NCBI GenBank assembly: GCA_021802125.1
Contig: JAKAAX010000002.1
Location: 186,001-250,000 of the forward strand
Source of the DNA: Thermoplasmata archaeon
Lineage (GTDB): Archaea > Thermoplasmatota > Thermoplasmata > Lutacidiplasmatales > UBA184
Length of the DNA stretch: 64,000 bases
Direction: 5' to 3'
The position numbers and the translations under genes are program-made. The notes under the pieces were generated by a model. It did no database searches and was not told the DNA's origin. It worked only from the letters and a program-made list of their open reading frames with translations. Shown in pieces: positions 16,660-25,418 of the stretch. Positions within the stretch are counted from its first letter, which is position 1; every line of letters starts with the position of its first letter.

Positions 16660-17267
16660 GAGCAGAGATGAGACCTCAGCGGAAAGAAGTTGGGGGTCGA
16701 CGCCTTGCCCCCGTCTGCAGTCGTTCAAGAGAACGGCTCTCGCATAGACCTCGTGCCGTCTGCAACGACCATCAACTTCGTCGCCGAACACAACAATCCA
16801 GCCTGACCTTTCCCGCGTGCGGCCGTCCCTTTTCTGCAAGTTTGGGATCGAGGCACGGCCTCGCTCGGGAGCCCGTGCGGCCGGTCTATCCGGCGATCTC
16901 AGGATGGGGGCTTCTCCACCTGAACGCCGAGGCGCGCCTGGGAGTATCGTGCGGACTCATCGGACGGCGATGTCCTTGTGCGATTTCTGGCGAGCGAGGC
17001 GTGCGGTCGTCCTCCGCTGCACGCTTGAGCGGGGCGGTTTCCGCGGCCGCGTCACCTCAGTCGGGGCAACCCTCTAGGTTTCGTCCTCAGCCTTGTGGCC
17101 ATCTCGAGGTTAGGGGGAGGAATCTTGACTCGTCTGCGGTGAGTCATCTCGAGCGTCAGCCCAACCGACCTCCGTCCCTCGGCAAAGCCGCCAACGGGAT
17201 GGCACCTGCCACCCCTTCCTCCCTCGACCATGACCCCCTCAATCCCCGTGGGCATGACCCATGTTCC
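16660..17267. other. Gap without recognisable gene
   Basis: About 600 bp between two minus-strand genes. Frames on both strands translate to Arg/Ser-rich sequence. The part 16660-16839 may include the true N-terminus of the glycosylase if a more upstream start is used. Confidence 0.4.
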
Positions 17268-18647
17268 TTACCGCGCGATGAGAACCAAGAGGGCGATGAC
17301 GACCAACCCCGCGACACCGATCCAGAACCATGTCGAAGTGCGCTCCATGCGTGTGCGACGTGCTCGTTCCTCGGCTCGTTCAGCGGCGAGTACCCAACGG
17401 GGGACACGGTGCTCCCCTCCCACTCTTCCCGCCCACATCTCGCGGCCCCCGGCCGCCACCAGCAACGCGCCGACTGCCATTCCCAGGAAGGCGTACAGAG
17501 CGTTCGGTTCTCCCAGAACCTCCGACCAGATGGAAGGAGTCGAAGACGCCGGTGGGCCGCTCGAGTAGACATCGAGGATCCCGAACGAAGTGTCTGCCCA
17601 GACGGAACCGTTCTCGGGACTGACGGCGAGGACCTCGGGGATCCCGGCGGATGGTAGGGTTCCCAGAACTTGAAAAGTACTCGCGTTTGCGACGACGAGG
17701 TTGTTCCCGTCCGCATCGCAGCAACCCCCCAGGTAAAGGAGGCGGTTCGAGGGGTCGAACACGATGGACGAAGCCAGGAACCCCGGGACCGGGAAGGTCG
17801 TGGAAGACATGATCGAAGCGCCCCGAAGTACTGTCACGCCGAGTTGCGCAAAACGGGGCGGGCCACGGAAGCCAGCCACGAACACATCCCCCGTACGTGG
17901 GTCAAGCGCCATTGGCTGCGGGATAACCGATGGCCCCAAATTGAGCCATCGCTCGACCGTGAGGCTCCGCTCGTCGAGGACGGCGACGGTACCGTTGTAC
18001 GAGTTCGCGGCGTAGAGGTCGTGCCGTCCGTCGGCAAGGAGCGCAGATGCCCCGACCGGCAGCGTCCCGAGAACTTGGAGCGTGCTTGAGTTGAACAGGG
18101 TAAGGTTCCCGGGTCCCTGGTAGCTTGGAGCTACAGTGTCGACAAAGAGCAGGTTTGAGCTGGGATCGGTGGCGACCGCTTCCAGATTGCAGGCGCGGGA
18201 CCGGAACGAGCACCCCAGGTCTATCGTACGCTGGACCGTATCCGTCGCACCATCAATGACCGTCACGTTACCGCTGACCCAGTCCGCTAGGTATACCCGG
18301 TCGGCTACGGCATCGACCGCCAGCCCCACGGGCTCGGCTGTAGAAACGTTCGACCCGAGCGGGATTGGGCTCAGCACCTTCTCGGCGGACGCATTGACCA
18401 CGACGAGGTTGCTCGCAAAGAGCCCGTTCTGGGCATACACGTTCCCATTCGCCTCGTCGAGTGCCATGGCGCCCTGACCACCGTATTCTAGGTCGGGCGA
18501 TTGGATGGCGCCCTCCAGCCTGCCCGGAGGTGGCGGCGGTGGAGGCGCCGGGTACTCGGATTGAAGGAGCGCCGCGAGACCCGCGATCAGGAGCGCGCCG
18601 ACAGCGAGGAGTGCAACCCCTCGGGCGATCCGAACGTGGTCCAGCAC
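17268..18647 (-). CDS. Membrane-anchored YVTN-type beta-propeller protein
   Basis: 459 residues from a GTG at 18647. An N-terminal signal/anchor helix (GVALLAVGALLIAGLAALL) is followed by a short poly-Pro linker and a seven-bladed-propeller-like region of ~40-residue repeats of the type N-x-VYVAN...VxVID...V...IxLG, for example DRVYLADWVSGNVTVIDGAT and HDLYAANSYNGTVAVLDERS. Two further hydrophobic helices lie at the C-terminus (YAFLGMAVGALLVAAGG and FWIGVAGLVVIALLVLIA). The propeller should face outside the cell. Ligand unknown; such proteins often bind other surface proteins. Confidence 0.85.
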   Translation of the reverse strand: MLDHVRIARGVALLAVGALLIAGLAALLQSEYPAPPPPPPPGRLEGAIQSPDLEYGGQGAMALDEANGNVYAQNGLFASNLVVVNASAEKVLSPIPLGSNVSTAEPVGLAVDAVADRVYLADWVSGNVTVIDGATDTVQRTIDLGCSFRSRACNLEAVATDPSSNLLFVDTVAPSYQGPGNLTLFNSSTLQVLGTLPVGASALLADGRHDLYAANSYNGTVAVLDERSLTVERWLNLGPSVIPQPMALDPRTGDVFVAGFRGPPRFAQLGVTVLRGASIMSSTTFPVPGFLASSIVFDPSNRLLYLGGCCDADGNNLVVANASTFQVLGTLPSAGIPEVLAVSPENGSVWADTSFGILDVYSSGPPASSTPSIWSEVLGEPNALYAFLGMAVGALLVAAGGREMWAGRVGGEHRVPRWVLAAERAEERARRTRMERTSTWFWIGVAGLVVIALLVLIAR

Positions 18648-18671
18648 AGTAGAACGCTACCGTCGCCCTTG

Positions 18672-18678
18672 GATATTT
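18672..18678 (-). promoter_or_regulatory. TATA box for the beta-propeller gene
   Basis: AAATATC on the minus strand, centred 28 nt before the GTG at 18647; leaderless transcription expected, and the spacing supports the GTG start. Confidence 0.6.
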
Positions 18679-18829
18679 CCGTTCGCCTGCTGGGAGGTGA
18701 GCCACCACCCGGCAGAGGCTTGCGCTGCGCGCTCCTGTCGGTCGGGGCGGATCTGGCCTTAGCCTTGGATCGACGATGTGCCCAACCGGCCCTCGCAACG
18801 CTCATGGGACATCGTCGTAATCGACCACC

Positions 18830-19378
18830 GTGGCCACCGAGCCGATCGTCATCCATCGGGCCGACCCGCAGTGGTCCGTGGAGTTTCGGACCCTCGCGGC
18901 CCCGCTACGCGCCGTGCTGGGAACCGTGGCGTTGCGGATCGACCACGTGGGTTCGACCTCGGTCCCGGGCCTCGACGCCAAGCCCGTGATCGACATCCAG
19001 GTCTCTGTGCGGAGCTTGGAACCCACCGATCCCTACCGTGTTCCTCTCGAGTCCTTGGGGTACGCCCTCCAACCCGAAAACCCTGACCGGGCCCGTCGTG
19101 CCTTCCGATGGCCCCTTGGGCAACGGCGGACCCACCTCTATGCCCGGACGGCAGGGTCGTTCGAAGAACAGCTGAACTTGCTCTTCCGAGATTACCTGCG
19201 CAGCGACCCCGCCGCTCGTGAGGAGTACGCGCGTGTGAAGTGGGGGCTCGCCGAGCGCTACAGGAACGACCGAGAGGGCTACGTTCAGGCGAAGGAACCC
19301 ACCGTCTGGGAGATCCTCAGGAAAGCGCACCAGTGGTCGCAGGATACGGGTTGGTCGCCGGGACCTTCGGACGCCTGA
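18830..19378 (+). CDS. GrpB/UPF0157 family protein
   Basis: 182 residues from a GTG at 18830. The family signature RIDHVGSTSVPGLDAKPVID is complete (nucleotidyltransferase-like GS...D core), followed by LGYAL, RTHLYA, FRDYLRSDPAAREEYARVK and a C-terminal YVQAKEPTVWEIL helix. GrpB proteins belong to the polymerase-beta-like nucleotidyltransferase superfamily; the biochemical reaction is not firmly known. The family is mostly bacterial. It precedes an MFS exporter gene by 108 bp on the same strand. Confidence 0.92.
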   Translation: MATEPIVIHRADPQWSVEFRTLAAPLRAVLGTVALRIDHVGSTSVPGLDAKPVIDIQVSVRSLEPTDPYRVPLESLGYALQPENPDRARRAFRWPLGQRRTHLYARTAGSFEEQLNLLFRDYLRSDPAAREEYARVKWGLAERYRNDREGYVQAKEPTVWEILRKAHQWSQDTGWSPGPSDA

Positions 19379-19486
19379 CGGACGCAGCGGATAGGGATCC
19401 GGCGCCGCTCCGGTCGACTCGACCCCTCGAGGGTGCACCTGCGGGTTTGATGTGGGAGAAGGAAGTGGCGGCCGCGTTGACGACCC

Positions 19487-20836
19487 ATGTCCTCTCCTTC
19501 GAGCGGGGCCGCCCCGCCTGCCTCCTACTCCACGGTCCTCCGGAATCGTAGGTTCCTCGCTCTCTGGCTCGGCCGGATGGCCTCGTTCTCCGGCGACGCG
19601 GTCTTCGATCTTGCCATCATCTGGTACGTCCTGGTCTCCACGGGCTCCGTTCTCCTCGTCGGTGTCACGCTCGCCGCCATCTACGTTGTAGACATCGTTC
19701 TGGGCCCGGTGGCGGGTACGGTCGTGGACCGGTGGAACCGTCGATCGGTCGTCCTCGCGACCTACGCAGGACAGGCGGTCGTGGTGGGGGTTGCCGGCCT
19801 CCTCTACGCGATGCACGACCTGACCTACCTCGTCGCGCTCTCGACGGTCGTTCTGGTCGAAGCGGGCTACCAGCTCACATTGCCGGCCCACAACGCGATG
19901 GTGCCAGGTGCGGTCAGGAAGGCGGAGCTCCTGCCGGCGAACGGGCTGATCTCCGGAACGTCCGCGGCCAACACCATTGCGAGCACGGCCCTGGGCGGGC
20001 TCCTGGTCGGCTTCCTCGGGTTCACCATCCCGTTCGAGTACGATGCGGTCTCCTTTGTGCTCGCGATGGGTCTCATCGCGGTCCTGCCCCGGGCTCTGGG
20101 CGATCCTCACGGCCCGGATGCGGGGGAAGCCAAGGGCCCCGATTCCTCCCCAGAGCGCCTTTCCTTCGCTGGCGAGCTCCGCGAAGGGCTCGCGGTGCTT
20201 CGGAGGGACAGGGTCCTCCTCGAACTGACGCTTCTGGGGACCCTGGTGAGCCTCTTCGCAATGGGGCTCCAGGGCCTCTACGCCCCCTACGTGCTCGAGG
20301 TGCTCCACGGCGGGGCATCCCTCTACGGCTTCCTGACGGTCTCCTTTGCGGTCGGGTCGGTCGTGGGGGGATTCCTGGTCGGTCACTTCGGTCGGCGGGC
20401 GAGGACCGGCCGCCTGATCGTCCTCGGCCTCACCGGCCAGAGCGCCTCGATCGCAGCCCTCGGCCTGATACGGGCCCCGGGGCTTGCCCTGGGGATCAAG
20501 GGGATCGGTGGGGTGAGCCAGGAGACCAACATCGTCCCTTGGACCGCGCTCCAACAGGCCCGGATCCCGCGGAAGGCGTACGGTCGCGTCTCGTCGCTCG
20601 TCAACACAATCATCAACGCCCCTTCGCCGGTGGCCGTTCTCCTCACCGCGTATGTCGCCACCCGGGTCTCACTGGGAACCACCTTTCTTCTCTACGGCCT
20701 GGCCATGCTCGCGACGGTGGGCACCGCGGTGCTGCTTTCCCGTGAGCTGCGGAGGTTGGGACCGGTGGAGACGATGGGACCCCCCGCGCCGCTCATCCGG
20801 TCCTCAAACGAGAGGGACCCCGGTCCGTCAACCTGA
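19487..20836 (+). CDS. Major facilitator superfamily exporter
   Basis: 449 residues with about twelve hydrophobic helices. The first segment VLRNRRFLALWLGRMASFSG and the loop GTVVDRWNRRSVV (the MFS motif A, here D-RWNRR) are typical of the drug/siderophore exporter group (EntS/MFS_3-like). A long central cytoplasmic loop (about residues 195-225) separates the two halves. Proton-coupled efflux of a small molecule is inferred. Start at ATG 19487; upstream in-frame sequence is not conserved-looking. Confidence 0.88.
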   Translation: MSSPSSGAAPPASYSTVLRNRRFLALWLGRMASFSGDAVFDLAIIWYVLVSTGSVLLVGVTLAAIYVVDIVLGPVAGTVVDRWNRRSVVLATYAGQAVVVGVAGLLYAMHDLTYLVALSTVVLVEAGYQLTLPAHNAMVPGAVRKAELLPANGLISGTSAANTIASTALGGLLVGFLGFTIPFEYDAVSFVLAMGLIAVLPRALGDPHGPDAGEAKGPDSSPERLSFAGELREGLAVLRRDRVLLELTLLGTLVSLFAMGLQGLYAPYVLEVLHGGASLYGFLTVSFAVGSVVGGFLVGHFGRRARTGRLIVLGLTGQSASIAALGLIRAPGLALGIKGIGGVSQETNIVPWTALQQARIPRKAYGRVSSLVNTIINAPSPVAVLLTAYVATRVSLGTTFLLYGLAMLATVGTAVLLSRELRRLGPVETMGPPAPLIRSSNERDPGPST

Positions 20837-21124
20837 ACGCGGATGTGGTTCGCTGAAGCGGGAGGGCCGGTCGGCCCTCCCGTAGCTTTGAGGGAGACCC
20901 ACTACCGACCTTCTGATCGCCGAGAAGTCGAACTCGACGCTATCGTTCTTGTTGCGACCGTGTTCGAACCGGTCGAGGGTCCTCCTTGACCAAGAGCCAT
21001 CGTGACCACACGTTATCCGTGGGAGACCCACGAGCGGACGAGGTCGAGTTCAAGCACAGCTGTTACCGGGCGCGACCTCCGCCGTCTCGAGGTAGGTCCG
21101 AGCACATCGGTTGTGGACCGATGG
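20837..21124. other. Convergent intergenic region with repeated and hairpin-forming sequences
   Basis: Between two converging genes. The 11-mer GGGAGACCCAC occurs at 20892-20902 and again at 21021-21031, the second inside a GTGGG/CCCAC hairpin. GAACTCGAC at 20930-20938 is mirrored by GTCGAGTTC at about 21043-21051. CGACCG/CGGTCG (20955-20960 and 20970-20975) form a 6-bp stem with a 9-nt loop. No protein frame. Could be a terminator region or a small structured RNA. Confidence 0.35.
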
Positions 21125-21862
21125 TCATTCCGGCCTGTAGTGCCCCGTGATGAAGATGTGTCCCCGGTGAAAGGGCTCGAGCCGAAGCGGAGGGGCCGTC
21201 TCGAAGACACGGGTGATCCCTCGGAGTGCTTGCTCCGCAGGGTCGCCCGCTCCTCCCTCCTTCCTGCGAAGGCTCGGGACCTTGAGGGCGAAGAGCAGGC
21301 CACCTCCCCTGCGGAGGAAGAGCCGTGCGTGCTCCAGCGCGATCTCGACCTGGTCGGGCTGGGCGATGTCCAGATAGAGGGCATCGACCGGGGGCACCCA
21401 GGGGAGATAGGTACGGGGGTCGTGGGCATCGGCCAGGATCGGGAACAGGTTCGGCCAGCGACCCGCGACGTCCAGGAGCCTCTGGAAGGGGCGAGGGCTC
21501 TTCTCCACGACGTAGACCCCCCCTCTGCGGCCCACCAGGTCGGCCATGTGCGACGCGGTGGTCCCGCTCGCCCCGCCAAGGTAGAGGACCTTCCCTCCGG
21601 GGGTCAGCGGGACTTCACGAAGTCCTCGACACATCGCGGCGCCGAGCTTGCTTCGCGTCGGGTCGATCGCTCGCCAGGTGGCGTCGTCGCGGAAACGCAG
21701 CCTCTCGCCGTACACTTCCGGCGGGTTCCCGAGGGCCCGGGTCCAGAACGTGGGCCGGTCCTCCGGCGGCGACCGTGCGACCGAGAGCCCGGGGAACGGG
21801 AAGGCCCAGCCTTCACGCCGGGCCGGACTCCGGTCGAAGGAGCGCCGCGACGCCCCGCTCAT
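21125..21862 (-). CDS. flpA: Fibrillarin-like rRNA/tRNA 2'-O-methyltransferase
   Basis: 245 residues. Fibrillarin signatures: YGERLRFRDDATWRAIDPTR, SAM motif KVLYLGGASGTTASHMADL, GGVYVVEKSPRPFQRLL, NLFPILADAHDP, and VDALYLDIAQPDQVEIAL, with the catalytic-type Lys in FALKVPS. It is the catalytic subunit of box C/D sRNPs with Nop5 and L7Ae. The chosen ATG at 21862 overlaps the stop of nop5 by 4 nt (ATGA); an ATG seven codons earlier is possible. Third gene of a purF-nop5-flpA unit. Confidence 0.96.
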   Translation of the reverse strand: MSGASRRSFDRSPARREGWAFPFPGLSVARSPPEDRPTFWTRALGNPPEVYGERLRFRDDATWRAIDPTRSKLGAAMCRGLREVPLTPGGKVLYLGGASGTTASHMADLVGRRGGVYVVEKSPRPFQRLLDVAGRWPNLFPILADAHDPRTYLPWVPPVDALYLDIAQPDQVEIALEHARLFLRRGGGLLFALKVPSLRRKEGGAGDPAEQALRGITRVFETAPPLRLEPFHRGHIFITGHYRPE

Positions 21863-23013
21863 CGCCGCCTCCGGTTGCGCCATCGAGGGTCACGGCCACG
21901 AGGGTCTCGGCGACCGCCGGGCCGGTCATGACGTGGTCTTTCACGTGGAACATCGTCCCGAGGGGAGGTCTCGCGCCTGCGCTCCGAGGGTCGGGGAAGG
22001 CGGGAGGGAGCCCCCGCCCTCTCGACAGAGGAACGGGCCGGAGGTTCGGGCGCGGGACGGGCGTGGTGACCCCTTCCCCTCGAGAGCGCGACGATCCGTT
22101 GCTCCCGCCGCTCGACGAGCGCGACCCCGACGGAGCCGTGCGTGAGAAGGTCCGCGCGCAGGGCGACCACTGCCCACGAGGCGAGGGAGCGCGCGAGGGC
22201 GCCCCGTCGCGAAGGGGGCACGCGGTCCATGCCTTCGGCCCCGAACAGGACCCCGTGTCGGGGCCCGGGGCTCCCGGGGCGCCGCCGACGGGCTCCGATG
22301 ACCTGGATCCTCGAGGCCCCCAGCCGAAGCAGCGTGCTCGTCGAGCCCGCCTGGGAGAGCAGCCTCCCCGCCGTGCGCGGCCCCAGGATGGCCGAGGTGT
22401 TCGGAAGGGTGAGCAGGACGGTCTCCTCCAGCGCGCGTTCGAGTTCCTTCCTACGGGCCTCGAGGGCGCTCAGGTGCTCGTGGGCGCGTGAGGCATACTC
22501 CGCCACGGGCGTCTCGGCGCCCGCGGTCGCCGAGAGGGCGCGAAGCGCCTCGCTCTCCTTCCGGACGAGCCGGTCGAGGCGGTCCCCCTCTCGGCTGAGG
22601 GTGATGACCACTTCCTCGGGAGAGGCCAGCCGCTCGGTGAGCGCCTGTTCGGCCAGGGCGAGCAGCATCTCCCGGTCGGGCTCCCAGCTCAATGGGGGGA
22701 GCGACTCCCGGAACGCGGCCACCCCTCGGGAGGGAGCTTCCTCGACCTTCAGGCCGAGCGCCTCCGCGAGGGCCCGTGCGGCGCGGTCCCCCACACGGAC
22801 CGGTCCCTGGGGGAGCCCCGAAAGCACTCCGGCGATGTTGCCCAGGCCCCGGCTCGGAGGCTCGCCTCTGGAGAGCGCCAGCAGCGCGGAGGCGAGCTCG
22901 GCGCCCTCATGGGCCCCCCCCGGAGAAAGCCGGAACCTCCTCGGCTCCCGCTCCCCCGGGGTCTGGACCAGGAGGTCCCTACCCACGACCACCAGCAGCG
23001 GGACCGGGCTCAT
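21859..23013 (-). CDS. nop5: Nop5/Nop56/58 box C/D sRNP core protein
   Basis: 384 residues from ATG 23013. The central coiled-coil region (ESEALRALSATAGAETPVAE to ALEARRKELERALEE) and the Nop domain with LPNTSAILGPRTAGRLLSQA and LLRLGASRIQVIGA are clear. It bridges fibrillarin and L7Ae on the guide RNA. Two features are unusual: the N-terminal domain is poorly conserved, and the C-terminal tail (about 60 residues) is Arg-rich (RERPRHDRPGGRR) where archaeal Nop5 usually ends in a Lys/Glu tail. Twenty bp separate it from purF upstream. Confidence 0.93.
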   Translation of the reverse strand: MSPVPLLVVVGRDLLVQTPGEREPRRFRLSPGGAHEGAELASALLALSRGEPPSRGLGNIAGVLSGLPQGPVRVGDRAARALAEALGLKVEEAPSRGVAAFRESLPPLSWEPDREMLLALAEQALTERLASPEEVVITLSREGDRLDRLVRKESEALRALSATAGAETPVAEYASRAHEHLSALEARRKELERALEETVLLTLPNTSAILGPRTAGRLLSQAGSTSTLLRLGASRIQVIGARRRRPGSPGPRHGVLFGAEGMDRVPPSRRGALARSLASWAVVALRADLLTHGSVGVALVERREQRIVALSRGRGHHARPAPEPPARSSVERAGAPSRLPRPSERRRETSPRDDVPRERPRHDRPGGRRDPRGRDPRWRNRRRR

Positions 23014-23033
23014 GGGTGGTCCTCTGCGGGCGT

Positions 23034-24452
23034 TCAGCCAGACGTGAAGTCCGAGAGCTGGCGCTGGAACCGTGCGTGCTCCTGGGGGATGTCCACGGGG
23101 TAACGCCCCGTGAGGCACCCGACGCACAGGCTCTTCTCGGAGAGGTCGATGGATTCGATGAGCCCCTTCATCGACAGGTAGCGCAGGCTGTTCCCGCCGA
23201 GGAGCTTCGCCACATCCTCCTCCGTGCGGTCGTAGGCGACGAGCTCCTTGCGCTCCTTCATGTCGATGCCGAAGTAGCAGGGCGCGACGATCGGAGGGCA
23301 TCCGATGCGGAGATGGACCTCCGTCGCCCCCGCCTCGCGGACCATGGCGACGATCTCGCGGAGCGTCGTGCCGCGCACGATGCTGTCGTCGGTGAGGACG
23401 ACCCTCTTGCCCTTCAGGATCCCCGGCAGAGGATGGAGCTTCACCCGGACCTCCTCCTCCCGGCGCTTCTGGTCGGGGAGGATGAAGGTCCTCTCGACAA
23501 AGCGGCTCTTGATGAGCCCCTCCGCGTACGGGATCTTCGCGGTCTCGGCGAAGCCCAGGGCCTGAGGGCGGCTGGAGTCCGGGACCGGCACGACGACGTC
23601 GGCCTGGACGGGCCCTTCATGGGCCAGATGGATCCCGATGCGGTGGCGGACCTCGTAGACGAGCTTTCCGTCCATGATCGAGTCCGGGCGGGAGAAGTAG
23701 ACCCACTCGAACATGCAGTGGGCGAGGTGCTTGGCCGTCGGCGCTCCCTTGGAGGTGTGGAGGACGTTCCCGCGCTCGACGACGATGAGCTCGCCGGGGG
23801 CGACGTCCCTCACGAGCTTGCCCCCCATGAGCTCGAGCGCGACGGACTCGCTCGCGAGGGCGTACCCTCCCTCGAGCGTCCCGAGGCAGAGAGGACGGAT
23901 CCCGAGGGGGTCGCGGAAACCGTAGAGCTTGTTGGCGTGCAGGAGGGTCACGGCGTACCCTCCCGACATCTCCACCATGGCGCGGCGGATCGCCGAGGGC
24001 ATGTCTCGGCTGCGCGCGTACTCGTGCGCGATGAGCTGACCCATCGCCTCGGTGTCCGAGCTCCCCAGGAACTCGACCCCGAGCGCCGTCAGCCGGGTGC
24101 GAAGCCTCCGGAAGTTGACGAGGTCGCCGTTGTGGCCGAGGGCGAGCTCGTCGTCCCCCATCCCGACGTTCAGGGGCTGGACCGTGTCCTCCTCCATGAT
24201 CCCGGTCGTGCCGTACCGGACGTGTCCGATGCCCACCGAGCCCCGGAGGGTCTCGAGAGCCTCCCGGTCGAAGACCTCGTGGACCAGTCCGCGGGACTTG
24301 CGCGTGTAGAGCTGGCCGTGCGAGGCGGTCACGACCCCGGCGGATTCCTGGCCCCGGTGCTGGAGCGCACGGAGCCCGCGATAGAGGTATGGCGCCGCTC
24401 CCTTACCGGGAACAGAGACCCCCACCACGCCGCACTTCTCGCGCGTCTCCAC
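23034..24452 (-). CDS. purF: Amidophosphoribosyltransferase
   Basis: 472 residues. First committed step of purine synthesis: PRPP + glutamine to phosphoribosylamine. The GTG start at 24452 encodes a six-residue propeptide before the N-terminal nucleophile in EKCGVVGVSVPG. Glutaminase motifs RALQHRGQESAG, IGHVRYGTTG and NGDLVNF are present, then the PRPP loop VVLTDDSIVRGTTLREIV and the C-terminal CVGCLTGRYPVDI with paired Cys as in [4Fe-4S] PurF enzymes. A CCTTAAGTTT box 24 nt upstream supports the start. Heads a unit with nop5 and flpA, coupling purine supply and RNA modification genes. Confidence 0.97.
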   Translation of the reverse strand: METREKCGVVGVSVPGKGAAPYLYRGLRALQHRGQESAGVVTASHGQLYTRKSRGLVHEVFDREALETLRGSVGIGHVRYGTTGIMEEDTVQPLNVGMGDDELALGHNGDLVNFRRLRTRLTALGVEFLGSSDTEAMGQLIAHEYARSRDMPSAIRRAMVEMSGGYAVTLLHANKLYGFRDPLGIRPLCLGTLEGGYALASESVALELMGGKLVRDVAPGELIVVERGNVLHTSKGAPTAKHLAHCMFEWVYFSRPDSIMDGKLVYEVRHRIGIHLAHEGPVQADVVVPVPDSSRPQALGFAETAKIPYAEGLIKSRFVERTFILPDQKRREEEVRVKLHPLPGILKGKRVVLTDDSIVRGTTLREIVAMVREAGATEVHLRIGCPPIVAPCYFGIDMKERKELVAYDRTEEDVAKLLGGNSLRYLSMKGLIESIDLSEKSLCVGCLTGRYPVDIPQEHARFQRQLSDFTSG

Positions 24453-24470
24453 GAGGGGCGGAGCCCCCGG

Positions 24471-24480
24471 AAACTTAAGG
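24471..24480 (-). promoter_or_regulatory. TATA box for purF-nop5-flpA
   Basis: CCTTAAGTTT on the minus strand, about 24 nt before the purF GTG start. Confidence 0.55.
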
Positions 24481-24600
24481 CGTACCCGCGGCCCGGGGGG
24501 TGTCCCGCCGGGGCGGAAAGGTTCACGAGGTCCTGTCGCGTGCGGGCAGGAAGCGGCCCCTCCCCTGGGGAGCGACCTGGGTGGGCGCTGCGCCCAGACC

Positions 24601-24891
24601 TTGCAGCTACGACTTCTCGTCCAGTTGGCCCTGGTCGCGGGGCTTCTCCTCGCCCTCATCGGAATTCTGACCTTCCACGCCCCTTCGTGCGCGGGCGGTG
24701 GGCCGACGGCCCCCCCCTCCTGCAGCGCTTGGGAGACCTCCCAGTGGCTGATGATCGCGGGGGTCTTCCTGGCCGTCCTCGCGATGCTCCTCCTCGCCCA
24801 CCTCCGGAGGTTGGAGGCTCAGGCCCGCGCGGCCCCTCCTCCCGCCGGCGAGACCTCCGCAGCTCCCGCCGAGCGTACGTCGGACGACTGA
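24601..24891 (+). CDS. Small two-helix membrane protein
   Basis: 96 residues from a TTG at 24601. Two transmembrane helices, LLVQLALVAGLLLALIGILT and LMIAGVFLAVLAMLLLAHL, flank a Cys-containing loop (APSCAGGG, PPSCSAW) that could form an external disulphide, and a disordered Ala/Pro/Glu tail follows. No family recognised. It is divergent from purF. The TTG start is chosen because it gives a clean N-terminal helix; no strong TATA or ribosome-binding site is evident. Confidence 0.6.
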   Translation: MQLRLLVQLALVAGLLLALIGILTFHAPSCAGGGPTAPPSCSAWETSQWLMIAGVFLAVLAMLLLAHLRRLEAQARAAPPPAGETSAAPAERTSDD

Positions 24892-25085
24892 GGACGGGGC
24901 CGATGGGCCCCCGGATGAGACTGGGCCGTTCGTCGTGACGGCAGACCCTCGAGTTCGGGGAGAGGTTCGGGCCCCGAGGGTGGGCACCGCGTTCGACGCA
25001 GGGCCTAGGCAGGTGAAGAGGTGCGGAGAGGTATGGGGAAGGGAGGCGGGCCCACGAAGGGCCCGCGCTCCCTCGGGGAAGGAGT

Positions 25086-25400
25086 TCAGCCGAAGAGGGC
25101 GGAGAGCCCCGCGGACGCCTCTTCTTCAGAGACGGCGGGCTTCTCTTCTTCCTTCTTCTTCTCTTCCTTCTTCTCGCCGGCGTGGGCGGCCGGAGCGGCC
25201 GCGGGCGCCGCGGCGACGGCCATGGTTTCGGCCTTCGCCAGGACTTCCTTGATGTCGATGCCCTCGAGCGAGGCCACCAGGGCCTTCACTCGGGTAGCGT
25301 CGCTCTGCACCCCGGCGGCCGTGAGGACGCCGTTGATGCCCTTCTCGTCGATGGGTTTCCCTGCCGCATGGAGCAGCATAGCGCCGTAGACGTATTGCAT
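25086..25400 (-). CDS. rpl12: Ribosomal protein L12 (P1-type stalk protein)
   Basis: 104 residues. The N-terminal dimerisation/P0-binding domain [20 protein letters not shown]...GVLTAAG, the Ala-rich hinge [10 protein letters not shown], the charged Glu/Lys stretch and the universal archaeal/eukaryal tail ending in GLSALFG are all present. It forms the ribosomal stalk that recruits elongation factors. Last gene of L1-L10-L12, 18 bp after L10. Confidence 0.98.
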   Translation of the reverse strand: MQYVYGAMLLHAAGKPIDEKGINGVLTAAGVQSDATRVKALVASLEGIDIKEVLAKAETMAVAAAPAAAPAAHAGEKKEEKKKEEEKPAVSEEEASAGLSALFG

Positions 25401-25418
25401 GTCTCTCTCCCTCCGAAA

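Noticed and set aside
20955..20975. tRNA T-arm-like sequence (TGTTCGAAC)
   Set aside because: The stem would enclose a 9-nt loop and no acceptor, D or anticodon stems can be formed around it.
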